Part shown: positions 32,512 to 42,719 of the stretch, in pieces
Numbering within the stretch: the stretch's first letter is position 1
Layout: the number at the start of each line of letters is the position of its first letter
DNA from: Pseudacidovorax sp.
GTDB lineage: Bacteria; Pseudomonadota; Gammaproteobacteria; Burkholderiales; Burkholderiaceae_C
Length of the DNA: 64,000 nucleotides
Reading direction: 5' to 3'
Assembly: GCF_017991995.1 (NCBI RefSeq)
Contig: NZ_JAGOPN010000007.1
Coordinates: forward strand, 124,001 to 188,000
Program-made: the position numbers and the translations under genes
Notes under the pieces: generated by a model
What the model saw: the letters and a program-made list of their open reading frames with translations, nothing else
Database searches by the model: none
What the model was told of the DNA's origin: nothing

Positions 32512-33846
32512 TCAGGCGCCTCCGGTGGCGATCCGGTCCCCAGCCGAGGGCTGGCTGTCGCCGCCCCCGCCCGGGGGCGTCTGCGGGCCCGCACCGGCCG
32601 GCAGCGACGCCACCCGCACGACGCGCTGCGGAAAAGGAATGTCGATGCCGGCTCGCCGCAGTCCTTCCAGCACCGCGATGTTGACCGCCGAGCGCACGTT
32701 GTCCCTGCCCTTGTCCGGATCGCTGATCCAGTAGTTGAGCGTGAACTCCAACCCGTCGGCACCAAAGTTGGTGAGGAAGGCCACCGGCTTCGGGTCGGCC
32801 AGCACCCGGTCCTGCGCGGCGGCGGCCTCGCACAGGATCGCCTGCACCTGCGTCGGCTCGCTGTCGTACCCCACGGCGATGACGGTGTTGAGATTGGTCT
32901 TGAGGTCCGCGAGCGTCAGGTTCTCGACGCGGCCCGTGATGATCGACTCGTTGGGCACGATGGCCTGCCGGCCGTTGCCGGCGCGGATCAGCGTATAGCG
33001 GGTTTTGATGTCCGTGATGCGGCCTTCGAACGTGTCGACCTTGACGCTGTCGCCGATGCGGATCGAGCGCTCCAGCAGGATCACGAAGCCGCTCACATAG
33101 TTGGCCGCGAGCTTCTGCAGGCCGAAGCCCAGGCCCACGCCCAGCGCGCCGCCCAGCACCGAGAGCGCGGTCAGGTCCACGCCGACCGCCGACAAGGCAA
33201 ACAGCAGCCCGACCAGCAGCAGCCCGGCACGCACCGCGTTCGAGGCCACCTTGCGCATCGACAGGTCACTCACCGCCGGCGTGAGCAGCCGCTTCTCGAT
33301 GGTGGACGAGATCCACAGCGTGATCATCAGCACCACGCCGCACGACAGCACGCCTTCAAACAGCGTGCGCAGGCTGACCCGCGTCTTGCCGAAACCGAGG
33401 TTGATCGCCTCCAGCTCGTCCAGCACGGGCGGCAGCAGCCCCACGATCCAGAGAATGGCGGCCGCCCACGCCACCCATGAGATGGTGCGCTCCACCAGCC
33501 GCACCAGCGCAGAAGCCGGGAACACCCGCCGCAACACCCGCGCGAAGAGCCGGATGGCCAGCAGCGCCAGGAAGATCGACACCGCCACCCGCAGCAGCAG
33601 CGTGGGCTGCACCGTCAGCAGCAGCCGCCGCGCCAGATCCGTGAAGGCCAGCGCCAGCAGGGGAAAGAGCAAGCCGTCGAAGCTCTTCTCGCCGAACCAC
33701 AGCGAATCACCCGGCTGGTCGCGGCCGAACCACCGGGTCACGCCCCAGGCCAGCAGCAGGCACAGCACCAGCGCGGCGATCTCGGTCCACAGTGTGCGGG
33801 CATGCACCTCGGAGAGGCGCTGTACGAATCCATTCCAGTCGAGCAT
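32512..33846 (-). CDS. MscS-family mechanosensitive ion channel
   Basis: A 444-residue membrane protein with about five or six helices in the N-terminal half and a C-terminal MscS domain. The pore helix is GVGLGFGLQKLAANYVSGF (about residues 255-273), followed by the beta domain IRIGDSVKVDTFEGRITDIK. It should open on hypo-osmotic stretch and release solutes. The start at 33846 (MLDWNGF) is preferred; an extension to 33978 is arginine-rich and not conserved in style. Longer than E. coli MscS (286 residues), nearer the MscM/YbdG-like group. Confidence 0.85.
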   Translation of the reverse strand: MLDWNGFVQRLSEVHARTLWTEIAALVLCLLLAWGVTRWFGRDQPGDSLWFGEKSFDGLLFPLLALAFTDLARRLLLTVQPTLLLRVAVSIFLALLAIRLFARVLRRVFPASALVRLVERTISWVAWAAAILWIVGLLPPVLDELEAINLGFGKTRVSLRTLFEGVLSCGVVLMITLWISSTIEKRLLTPAVSDLSMRKVASNAVRAGLLLVGLLFALSAVGVDLTALSVLGGALGVGLGFGLQKLAANYVSGFVILLERSIRIGDSVKVDTFEGRITDIKTRYTLIRAGNGRQAIVPNESIITGRVENLTLADLKTNLNTVIAVGYDSEPTQVQAILCEAAAAQDRVLADPKPVAFLTNFGADGLEFTLNYWISDPDKGRDNVRSAVNIAVLEGLRRAGIDIPFPQRVVRVASLPAGAGPQTPPGGGGDSQPSAGDRIATGGA

Positions 33847-33988
33847 GCGCTGGCGGCTTCCCCTTCGGGGAAGATCACGGGAGTTGCGGGAGGCGCGAGG
33901 GTAACAAGCGGCGTTGGCCCGGCAAGCAGACGTCGATGTCAGCCGGCAACCTTCGGCATGCGGGGTGCCGACGCACAATCATCGGCCC

Positions 33989-34324
33989 ATGCCGCGCCGC
34001 CGCTCACGAGACCACCACCACGTCTACGTCGTGCTGCTGTCCGAGCGCGTGTGGAACGAGCCGGCCTTCCGGCGCGCCAACCCGGACCACGACATCCTCA
34101 AGCCCTGCGTCTACGTCGGCATGACCGGCCTGGACCCGGACCTGCGCTTCGACCGCCACATGGCTGGGGTGCAGGCCAATCGCTTCGTCTTGAAGTACGG
34201 CGAGCGACTCATGCCCGAGTTGTACGAGGCCTACAACCCCATGCCCTACCGCGCCGCCGTCGAGATGGAGGTGGAACTGGCGATCGGCCTGCGCGAGGCC
34301 GGCTATGGCGTATGGCAAGCCTGA
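33989..34324 (+). CDS. Small GIY-YIG-like protein
   Basis: A 111-residue protein with HHVYVVLLSERVWNE and, further on, CVYVGMTGLDPDLRFDRHM, which resembles the GIY-YIG nuclease core (VYVGMTG, R and H spaced as in the family). A catalytic glutamate could be among YEAYNPMPYRAAVEMEVEL. It is one of many small Proteobacteria GIY-YIG-like proteins of unknown role. It lies alone between two leftward genes. The start ATG 33989 has no strong ribosome site. Confidence 0.55.
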   Translation: MPRRRSRDHHHVYVVLLSERVWNEPAFRRANPDHDILKPCVYVGMTGLDPDLRFDRHMAGVQANRFVLKYGERLMPELYEAYNPMPYRAAVEMEVELAIGLREAGYGVWQA

Positions 34325-34336
34325 GCGCGCCAGCGC

Positions 34337-35296
34337 TCAGAGGTCGGCCAGCACCCGCACATGCGCCTCGACGCTGCGCGCCAGCGCGTCGAGGTTGTAG
34401 CCGCCTTCCAGCATCGAGACGATGCGGCCCTTGGCATGCCGGTCGGCCACCTCGCGGATGCGGCTGGTGATCCAGATGTAGTCGTTCTCGTTGAGGCCGA
34501 GCTGGCCCAGTTCGTCCTCGCGGTGGGCGTCAAAGCCGGCGCTCACGATCAGCAGCTCGGGCCGGAAGGCCTCCAGCCGGGGCATCCACACCGCCTCGAT
34601 CATCTCGCGCACGTCCATGCCGCGGGTGTACGCCGGGATGGGCACGTTGACCATGTTGTCGGCCGGATGGTCGGTGCCGCTGAACGGGTAGAAGGGATGC
34701 TGGAAGATGCCCACCATCAGCACCCGTGGGTCGCCGGCCAGGATGTCCTCGGTGCCGTTGCCGTGGTGCACGTCGAAGTCCACCACCGCCACGCGCGAGA
34801 TGCCGTGCTCGTCCAGCGCATGCCGCGCCGCGATGGCCACGTTGTTCAGGAAGCAGAAGCCCATGGCCTGCTCACGGCAGGCATGATGGCCCGGCGGGCG
34901 CACGGCGCAGAAGGCGTTCTGCAGCTGCCCGCCCATCACCGCGTCGGTGGCCGCGATGGCGGCACCGGCCGCGCGGCGTGCCGCCAGCAGCGTGCCGCGA
35001 CAGAGGGAGGTGTCGGGGTCGACGGGGGCATGGTCAGGGCCGCCGGCGGGCGCATCGGCCACCAGGCGCTGGGCCAGGGCTTCGAGCCGCTCCATATGCT
35101 CCGCGCTGTGGGCCCGGGTGATCTGGGCCAGCGTGGCCAGGGGAATGTCGTCGTCGTGGCGCTCCAGCGCATCGGCCACGCCGGTGACGAGCAGCCGGTC
35201 CTCGATCGCGTCCAGGCGCTCGGGGCATTCCGGGTGGCCGCGCCCCATTTCGTGCTTCCAGAAATCGCGGTGCGTGTAGTAGCCGGTGTTGCCCAT
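34337..35296 (-). CDS. Histone-deacetylase-family hydrolase (AcuC/APAH type)
   Basis: A 319-residue arginase/deacetylase-fold enzyme with family blocks RPPGHHA, VVDFDVHHGNGTEDIL (zinc-binding Asp and His) and SAGFDAHREDELGQLGL (second zinc Asp). These are Zn-dependent deacetylases acting on acetylpolyamines or acetylated proteins, and the substrate cannot be inferred here. Full length for the family. Transcribed away from the MoxR operon. Confidence 0.9.
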   Translation of the reverse strand: MGNTGYYTHRDFWKHEMGRGHPECPERLDAIEDRLLVTGVADALERHDDDIPLATLAQITRAHSAEHMERLEALAQRLVADAPAGGPDHAPVDPDTSLCRGTLLAARRAAGAAIAATDAVMGGQLQNAFCAVRPPGHHACREQAMGFCFLNNVAIAARHALDEHGISRVAVVDFDVHHGNGTEDILAGDPRVLMVGIFQHPFYPFSGTDHPADNMVNVPIPAYTRGMDVREMIEAVWMPRLEAFRPELLIVSAGFDAHREDELGQLGLNENDYIWITSRIREVADRHAKGRIVSMLEGGYNLDALARSVEAHVRVLADL

Positions 35297-35361
35297 GTCT
35301 CGTCTTCTCGTGCATGGCCCCAGGCGGCGGCCGGCCGGGGCGCATGCGCTATCTTCTGCGG

Positions 35362-36294
<933 letters not shown>

Positions 36295-36305
36295 CACACG
36301 CGCTC

Positions 36306-37274
36306 ATGGCCCTCGCCCTGCGCCAGCGCATGGAGACCTGGCTGCTCGCGCGCCGGGCGCCCAGCGACCAGGTCACGCTCACGCAAAGGCAGGTGTACAT
36401 CCTGCCGACCCGCGCCGGGCTGCTGCTGGCCGCCACGCTGCTGGTGCTTCTGGTGGCCTCGATCAACTACCAGCTCAACCTGGGCTACCTGCTGACCTTC
36501 CTCATCGCTGGCTGCGCGGTGGCGGGCATGCATGTGGGCCACGGCACGCTGCGCGGCCTGCAGATGCACCTGCTGCCGCCCGTGCCCGGCCATGCGGGCA
36601 CGGCGGCCGTGCTGCGGGTGGTGCTGCACAACACGGGCCGGCGCACGCGCTTCGGCATCGGGCTGGCCGTGCGAGGCAGCGGGCATTGGTCGTGGACGGA
36701 TGTGCCCGCGCAGGGCGAGACCCCGGTGGACATCGGCTTCCTGCCGCCACGCCGCGGCCTGCATGCCGTGCCCATGCTCACGGCCGAGACGCGCTTTCCG
36801 ATGGGCGCCTTCCGCGTCTGGACCGTCTGGCGCCCGGCGGCGCAACTGCTGGTCTGGCCTGCCGCCGAGGTGGGTGCGCCGCCGCTGCCCACCGGCCCCG
36901 CGGATGCGGACAACACCAGCCCGGCCCGGCGCCAGGCCGGCGGCAGCGGCTTCGAAGGGGTGCGCGTCTACCAGCGTGGCGACCCGCTGCGCCAGCTGGT
37001 GTGGAAGCGCGTGGCCCGCGCGCAGGCGGCCGGCTCCGAGGAATTGGTCAGCCGCGACAGCCAGCAGTCCTCGCGCCATTCGCTCTGGCTGGATGCCGCC
37101 GCCACCGGCCTGCCCGATGCCGAGGCGCGGCTGTCCCGCCTGACTGCCTGGGTGCTGCAGGCCGACCGGCTGGAGCTCGACTACGGCCTGCGCATCGGCG
37201 GGCGCAGCCTGGGGCCGTCGCGTGGCGAAGCCCACCGACGTGCCTGCCTCGAAGCCCTGGCCCTTGCCCCGTGA
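36306..37274 (+). CDS. DUF58 domain membrane protein
   Basis: A 322-residue protein with two helices near residues 35-80 (LLLAATLLVLLVASINYQL, then YLLTFLIAGCAVAGM) and a C-terminal DUF58 region (GFEGVRVYQRGDPLRQLVWK). DUF58 proteins are usually encoded with MoxR ATPases and transglutaminases and may act in envelope biogenesis; the biochemical role is not settled. It starts 11 bases after the MoxR gene and ends seven bases before TgpA. Confidence 0.88.
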   Translation: MALALRQRMETWLLARRAPSDQVTLTQRQVYILPTRAGLLLAATLLVLLVASINYQLNLGYLLTFLIAGCAVAGMHVGHGTLRGLQMHLLPPVPGHAGTAAVLRVVLHNTGRRTRFGIGLAVRGSGHWSWTDVPAQGETPVDIGFLPPRRGLHAVPMLTAETRFPMGAFRVWTVWRPAAQLLVWPAAEVGAPPLPTGPADADNTSPARRQAGGSGFEGVRVYQRGDPLRQLVWKRVARAQAAGSEELVSRDSQQSSRHSLWLDAAATGLPDAEARLSRLTAWVLQADRLELDYGLRIGGRSLGPSRGEAHRRACLEALALAP

Positions 37275-37281
37275 TGCCGCC

Positions 37282-39282
37282 ATGACCGCCCTGTCCCCGC
37301 GCCTTCGCGCGCGCGCCGCCGGCCTGCCGCGCGACGCGCGCGACACGCTCTTCCTGCTGGCCGTCATCGCGGTGGTGCTGCTGCCGCAGGTGCCAACGCT
37401 GCCCCTGTGGACCAGCGTCCTGGCCGGCGCCGTGCTGGTGGGGCGCGGGCTGCTGGCCTGGCGCTCTGCGCCGCTGCCGGGGTGGCGCTGGCGCGTGGGC
37501 ATGTTGCTGCTCGCGCTGGCGGCCACCTGGCTGAGCTACCGCACGCTGATCGGCCGCGAGGCAGGCGTCACGCTGGTGGTGGTACTGCTGGCGCTCAAGA
37601 CGCTGGAACTGCGCGCCCGGCGCGACGCCTTTGTGGTGTTCTTCCTGAGCTTCTTCGTGATGCTCACCAGCTTCTTCCAGTCGCAGTCGCTGCTGACGGC
37701 GGCGCTGATGCTGTTGGCGCTGATGGGGCTGCTCACTGCGCTCGTCAATGCCCACATGCCGGTTGGCCGGCCGCCGCTCGCGCAGTCCGCGCGCATCGCG
37801 GCCTTCATGACCCTGGCCGGCGCGCCCGTCATGCTGGCCTTGTTCCTTTTCTTCCCGCGGCTGGCGCCGCTGTGGGGCACGCCCAACGAGGGCATGACCG
37901 GGCGCAGCGGCCTTTCGGCCACCATGCGCGTGGGCACCATCGCGCAGCTGGCGCTGGACGACGGCATCGCCGCGCGCGTGCGCTTCGACGGCGACGCCCC
38001 GCCCACTCGCACCGCGCTGTACTTCCGCGGGCCGGTGCTGTCGCGCTTCGATGGCGTCGAATGGACATCGCCCGAGCCCTGGGAGCGCGGCCTGCCCCAG
38101 CTGCGCAGCCGCGGCGAGCCAGTTGGCTACGAGATCACGCTGGAGCCCAGCAACCGCCCCTGGCTGCTGGCCCTGGACGCCATGCGCACGGCGCCCGCCC
38201 TGCCCGACGGCCTGCGCGCGCTCCAGGGCGGCGACCTGCAGTGGAGCACCAACCGCCCCATCGGCGACCTGCTGCGCTACCGCGGCCAAAGCCAGTTGGA
38301 TTTCACGAGCGGCCCGGTGCGCCGAGCCGGCCTGCCCGGCTTCTACCTGGCGCTGCCGCCCGGCAGCAATCCGCGCACAGCCGAGCTCGCCCGCCAGTTG
38401 CAGGCCCAGGCCGGCGGCAGCACGACCGCGCTGGTCGACGCCGTGCTGCAGCGGCTGCGCACGGGTGGCTACGTCTACACGCTGGAGCCCGGCGTCTATG
38501 GTGCACAGACGGCCGACGAGTTCTGGTTCGACCGCAAGGCCGGCTTCTGCGAGCACATCGCCTCGTCCTTCGTGATCCTGATGCGGGCTGCAGGCGTGCC
38601 GGCGCGCATCGTCACCGGCTTCCAGGGCGGCGAGATCAACCCGGTGGACGGCTACTGGACGCTGCGCAACAGCGACGCCCATGCGTGGGCCGAGGTGTGG
38701 GAGGAAGACAAGGGCTGGTGGCGCGTGGACCCGACGGCGGCCGTGTCGCCGGGCCGCGTGGGCCAGTTCCAGCGCCTGGTGCCCCCGCCCGGCTTCTTCG
38801 CCGGGGCCATCGGCGCCATGAGCCCGACGCTGATGCAGCACGCCCGCGCGCTGTGGGAGGCGGTCAACAACGCCTGGAACCAGCGGGTGCTGAACTACAC
38901 GCAGACCCGGCAGCTGGACCTGCTCAAGGCCCTCGGCATGGACAGCCCCAGCCCGGCCGACCTGGCCCGGGTACTGCTGATGGCACTGGTGGCCGCCAGC
39001 CTGGGCGGCGCGGCCTGGGCCTGGCGCGAGCGTCGACGCACCGACCCGTGGCTGCGGCTGCTGGCCCGGGCGCGTGCCCGGCTCGCCCGGGCCGGCGTGA
39101 GCGTGCCGCCCGACAGTCCGCCGCGGCGCATGGCGGAGCTGCTCGCCGCGCGTTTCGGCGAGGCCGCCACACCGACGCGCGACTGGCTGCTGCGGCTGGA
39201 GGCCCAGCGCTACGCACGCGATCCGGCCGACGACCTGGCCGCGTTGCGGCGCGACTTCCGGCGCCTGCGCTGGCCAGGGTGA
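37282..39282 (+). CDS. tgpA: TgpA-type membrane transglutaminase-like protease
   Basis: A 666-residue protein with about five N-terminal membrane helices (to about residue 190), a periplasmic transglutaminase core and a further helix near 568-590. The catalytic triad is complete: Cys423 (AGFCEHIA), His467 (SDAHAWAEVW) and Asp483 (WWRVDPTAAV). The family includes TgpA of Pseudomonas aeruginosa, essential there. Third gene of the MoxR-DUF58-TgpA operon; the ATG at 37282 follows the DUF58 stop. Confidence 0.9.
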   Translation: MTALSPRLRARAAGLPRDARDTLFLLAVIAVVLLPQVPTLPLWTSVLAGAVLVGRGLLAWRSAPLPGWRWRVGMLLLALAATWLSYRTLIGREAGVTLVVVLLALKTLELRARRDAFVVFFLSFFVMLTSFFQSQSLLTAALMLLALMGLLTALVNAHMPVGRPPLAQSARIAAFMTLAGAPVMLALFLFFPRLAPLWGTPNEGMTGRSGLSATMRVGTIAQLALDDGIAARVRFDGDAPPTRTALYFRGPVLSRFDGVEWTSPEPWERGLPQLRSRGEPVGYEITLEPSNRPWLLALDAMRTAPALPDGLRALQGGDLQWSTNRPIGDLLRYRGQSQLDFTSGPVRRAGLPGFYLALPPGSNPRTAELARQLQAQAGGSTTALVDAVLQRLRTGGYVYTLEPGVYGAQTADEFWFDRKAGFCEHIASSFVILMRAAGVPARIVTGFQGGEINPVDGYWTLRNSDAHAWAEVWEEDKGWWRVDPTAAVSPGRVGQFQRLVPPPGFFAGAIGAMSPTLMQHARALWEAVNNAWNQRVLNYTQTRQLDLLKALGMDSPSPADLARVLLMALVAASLGGAAWAWRERRRTDPWLRLLARARARLARAGVSVPPDSPPRRMAELLAARFGEAATPTRDWLLRLEAQRYARDPADDLAALRRDFRRLRWPG

Positions 39283-39315
39283 GCGATGCGCGCACCCTTC
39301 GGCACAATCGGCCGG

Positions 39316-40428
39316 ATGCGCTCCTTCCCGTTCCTGCCGCTCGCGCTGTGCGCGTCGCTGGCCCTGCCGGCCCTCGATGCCGGCGCCACGTCCAGGCGCG
39401 GCGACGCTGCCCGCTCCGCCAAGCAGGGCGGCAAGCAGGCCGCCAAGCGCACCGCTGCCGTCGGCGAGGCCTATGCCGGCCGCGCCGATGCCATGGCCTT
39501 TGCCGACGAGATCGCTGCCCGCCAGAGCCTGGACCCCGCCTGGGTCCGCGCAACGCTCGGCCAGGCCCGCCTGCTGCCCAACGTGCCGCGGTTGATGCTG
39601 CCCGCACCGGCCGGCAGTGGCGCCAAGAACTGGGCCGCCTACCGCAGCCGCTTCGTCGAGCCGGTGCGCATCGGCGCCGGCGTGCGCTTCTGGCGCGACA
39701 ACGCCGCCACCCTGGCGCGGGCTGAGCGGGACTACGGGGTGCCGGCCGAGATCATCGTGGGCATCGTCGGCGTCGAGACCATCTACGGCCGCCAGATGGG
39801 CAGCTTCCGCGTGCTGGATGCGCTGGCCACGCTGGCCTTCGACTTTCCGCAGGCCCATCCGCGCGCCGCGCAGCGCCAGGCCTTCTTCCGCGGCGAGCTG
39901 GAGAACTTCCTGACGCAGGAGGGCCGCACCCACGCCGACCCCACGACGCCGGTCGGCAGCTACGCCGGCGCCATGGGCATGCCGCAGTTCATGCCCAGCA
40001 GCATCGCCAAGTACGCGGTGGACTACGACGGCGACGGCCGCATCGACCTGGTGAACGATCCGCAGGACGTGATCGGCTCGGTGGCCAACTACTTCAAGGC
40101 CTTCGGCTGGCAGCCGGGCCTGCCGGCCACCTACGGCGTGCGCGTCGATGCGGCCCGCGCCCAACTGCCCGTGCTGCTGGCGCCCGACATCGTGCCCAGC
40201 TTCAGCGCCGATGCCTTCGTCGCCGGCGGCGCACAGCTCGACGCCGACGGCCTGCGCCACCGGGGCCTGCTGGCCCTGATCGAGCTGCAGAACGGCCCGA
40301 GTGCGCCGGCCAGCTACGTCGCCGGCACGCAGAATTTCTACGTCATCACGCGTTACAACTGGAGCAGCTACTACGCCATGGCGGTGCTCGAGCTGGGCGC
40401 CGCCGTCCGCGCCGCGATGGCGCAGTGA
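39316..40428 (+). CDS. mltB: Membrane-bound lytic murein transglycosylase B
   Basis: A 370-residue periplasmic enzyme with a signal peptide (MRSFPFLPLALCASLALPAL). The SLT_2 domain shows GIVGVETIYGRQMGSFRVLD with catalytic Glu154, GAMGMPQFMPSSIAKYAVDY and DGDGRIDLVNDPQDVIGS. No lipobox Cys is evident, so it may be soluble (SltB-like). It cleaves peptidoglycan to anhydro-muropeptides. An earlier in-frame ATG at 39286 lacks a signal-like start. Confidence 0.9.
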   Translation: MRSFPFLPLALCASLALPALDAGATSRRGDAARSAKQGGKQAAKRTAAVGEAYAGRADAMAFADEIAARQSLDPAWVRATLGQARLLPNVPRLMLPAPAGSGAKNWAAYRSRFVEPVRIGAGVRFWRDNAATLARAERDYGVPAEIIVGIVGVETIYGRQMGSFRVLDALATLAFDFPQAHPRAAQRQAFFRGELENFLTQEGRTHADPTTPVGSYAGAMGMPQFMPSSIAKYAVDYDGDGRIDLVNDPQDVIGSVANYFKAFGWQPGLPATYGVRVDAARAQLPVLLAPDIVPSFSADAFVAGGAQLDADGLRHRGLLALIELQNGPSAPASYVAGTQNFYVITRYNWSSYYAMAVLELGAAVRAAMAQ

Positions 40429-41087
40429 GCGAAGAAGCCGCCGCCATGGACCGCGACACCTTCCTTGCCCGCCATGGCGCCGGCTGGCTGCAGGCCTGGA
40501 CCGAAATCGGCACGCGAGCACCGGCTGGGCTGCTCGAACAGCTCTGCACCCGCTATGTCGAGCCCCAGCGCCACTACCACACGCTGCAGCACCTGGACGA
40601 GTGCCTGCACCTGCTGGCCGCGCACCGCGATCTGGCCGAACGGCCCCCCGAGGTCGCGCTGGCCCTGTGGTTCCACGACGCCGTGTACGACGTGCAGGCC
40701 GGCGACAACGAGGCGCGCAGCGCCGATTGGGCACGGGATGCCCTGATCACGGCGGGCGCGCCCGCCGAAGCGGCCGGACGCGTGCATGCCCTGGTGATGG
40801 CGACGCGCCACGGCCAGCCCGGCGCGCAGGCGCCGCAAGACCTAGACACCCGGCTGCTGCTGGATGTGGACCTGGCCATCCTCGGCGCACCGCCCGCCCG
40901 CTACGCCGAGTACGAGCGCCAGATCCGCGCCGAATACGCCCATGTGCCGCCCGAGGTGTTCGAGCCGCGGCGCCGGCAGTTGATGGCGGGCTTCCTGGCG
41001 CGCCAGCCGCTCTACCTCACGGCCGGCATCCGTGCCGAACGGGAGCCGCAGGCGCGGCGCAACCTCGCTGCCGCCGTGGCGGGCTGA
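40425..41087 (+). CDS. HD-domain-like predicted hydrolase
   Basis: A 220-residue protein. The metal-binding pattern of the HD family is visible as HYHTLQHL (about residues 50-57), then LWFHDAVYD (about 80-88) and a later DVDLAILGAP (Asp near 140). This short HD subfamily is common in bacteria; its substrate is unknown. A GTG at 40425 overlaps the mltB stop (GTGA); an ATG at 40446 is the alternative start. Confidence 0.8.
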   Translation: MSEEAAAMDRDTFLARHGAGWLQAWTEIGTRAPAGLLEQLCTRYVEPQRHYHTLQHLDECLHLLAAHRDLAERPPEVALALWFHDAVYDVQAGDNEARSADWARDALITAGAPAEAAGRVHALVMATRHGQPGAQAPQDLDTRLLLDVDLAILGAPPARYAEYERQIRAEYAHVPPEVFEPRRRQLMAGFLARQPLYLTAGIRAEREPQARRNLAAAVAG

Positions 41088-41254
41088 CCGCCAGCGCACG
41101 CCGACCCGGCAGGCGGCGGGCGGCTGGCCAGGTCGGCCTCTTGTCCCACTCGAACTTTGGTGTTCATCGTCCGTCCGGAGCCGGCCACCCCCGCCAATGT
41201 CCTACAAAGGCGCGACACTGGGCGCCTCCGCCCCCCCGGACCCACTTTCCACCC

Positions 41255-42697
41255 ATGAGCGCTGACGCCCTTTCCTTCCCGACGCCCGGCGCGGGACCCC
41301 AGCGCATCACCGGCGCCTCGGCTGCGGCGCTCTGCCCGCCTGAATCCGAGATCGACCTCGCCGTCCGCGAACCTGCCCGCGTCGCGCTGACCGCAGCACT
41401 GGGCCTGCTCGACCGCGACGTGGACGAAGCCGTCGGCCATGCGGTGTCCCTGGTCCGCAGGCTCACGCATTCGCCAGTCTCGTTCTTTGGCGCCATCGGG
41501 CCCGAGGTCGACCACTACAAGGCGATCGAAGGTGCGGGGCCTCCGCTGTCCGACACCCGCACCATGGCGGGACGCACCTTCTGCCACTACACCCATGCGC
41601 TCGGCCGGACACTGGCCATCGAGGACACCCGGGCCGAGTCGCCGTGGCGCGAGGTGCCGACGGTACGCACGCTGGGCGTGGCCGCCTACCTGGGCGTGCC
41701 GGTGCGGCACCAGGGGCAGGTGGTCGGCAGCCTGTGCGTCATCGACCAGGTGCCGCGGCGCTGGGGCGAGCAGGAGATCGACCTGCTCGAGGCCATGGCC
41801 CAGTCCATCGAGCGTGAACTGGCCTTGCGGGCCACGCTGCGCGTGGCCCGGGAGGACATGCGGCGCCAGGCCGAGCTGGTGCTCGAACGCGAGACGCTGG
41901 TGGCCAACGTGCTGCACGACCTGGCCACGCCCATGTTGTCGCTGCAGCTGAGCCTGGCCATGCTGCGAAAGCGCCATCCCGGCGAGGCCGACGCCCTGGC
42001 CGGCCTGGGCCATGCCACCGACATGCTGCGCGAGCTGGTCGGTGCCCTCAACGGCCGGCGGCTGGCGCGTGGCGGCGGCGCCGACATGCCCCCGATGCCC
42101 GCCGAGCCCACATCGCCCACCAAGGCGGGCCTCGCCTCGCGCGAGCTGCAAGCCACGGTGCCCGCGGCCGACGAGCCGGCCACCGGCCCCCTGGCGCTCG
42201 ACGCCGTGCTGGTGGACGTCGCCCGCATGGTCCAGCCCATCGCGGCCCGCGACGGGCTGCGCCTGCAGACCCATCTGGACAGCGGCGGCCGGGTGGCCGT
42301 GGGCCGCGGCGAGTTGCTGCGCGTGGCGGGCAACCTGCTCAACAACGCCATGAAGTTCAGCCGGCCCGGTGGCACGGTCACCCTGGCCAGCGGCCGCGAC
42401 GCACAGCCCGGCTGGGTCTGGATGGCAGTGCGCGACGAGGGCGTGGGCATGACGCCCGAAGAGGTCGCCCGCTGCACCGAACGCGGCTACAGCAACGGCA
42501 AGGGCCGCGCGCATAGCACCGGGCTGGGCCTGGCCATCGCCCGGCAGTTCGCCCTCGAAGGGGGCGGCGAACTGCGGGTGCGCAGCGAGGTCGACCGCGG
42601 CACCGAGGTGCTGATCCGGTGGCCCGACAGCCGCCCCTCTGCGCAATCCGGCGCATCCTGGTGGGGCACGCCGGCCCAGTCCTCGACCGTCGGCTGA
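41255..42697 (+). CDS. GAF-domain sensor histidine kinase
   Basis: A 480-residue cytoplasmic kinase. A GAF domain (about residues 40-185, with AYLGVPVRHQGQVVGSLCVI) leads into a coiled helix and an H-box-like HDLATPMLSL, then HATPase_c with NLLNNAMKFS, RDEGVGMTPEE and STGLGLAIARQF. It has no membrane helix, so it senses a cytosolic signal. No response regulator lies next to it, so its partner is unknown. It starts 167 bases after the HD gene. Confidence 0.85.
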   Translation: MSADALSFPTPGAGPQRITGASAAALCPPESEIDLAVREPARVALTAALGLLDRDVDEAVGHAVSLVRRLTHSPVSFFGAIGPEVDHYKAIEGAGPPLSDTRTMAGRTFCHYTHALGRTLAIEDTRAESPWREVPTVRTLGVAAYLGVPVRHQGQVVGSLCVIDQVPRRWGEQEIDLLEAMAQSIERELALRATLRVAREDMRRQAELVLERETLVANVLHDLATPMLSLQLSLAMLRKRHPGEADALAGLGHATDMLRELVGALNGRRLARGGGADMPPMPAEPTSPTKAGLASRELQATVPAADEPATGPLALDAVLVDVARMVQPIAARDGLRLQTHLDSGGRVAVGRGELLRVAGNLLNNAMKFSRPGGTVTLASGRDAQPGWVWMAVRDEGVGMTPEEVARCTERGYSNGKGRAHSTGLGLAIARQFALEGGGELRVRSEVDRGTEVLIRWPDSRPSAQSGASWWGTPAQSSTVG

Positions 42698-42719
42698 GGG
42701 CCAAGGGGGGCGCCCGGGC

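Noticed and set aside
37048..40734. 1228-codon open frame on the minus strand
   Set aside because: It runs antisense through DUF58, TgpA and MltB, all of which have clear domains and catalytic residues. Long antisense frames are expected in GC-rich DNA, and this one has low-complexity Arg/Gly/His/Gln composition with no domain.
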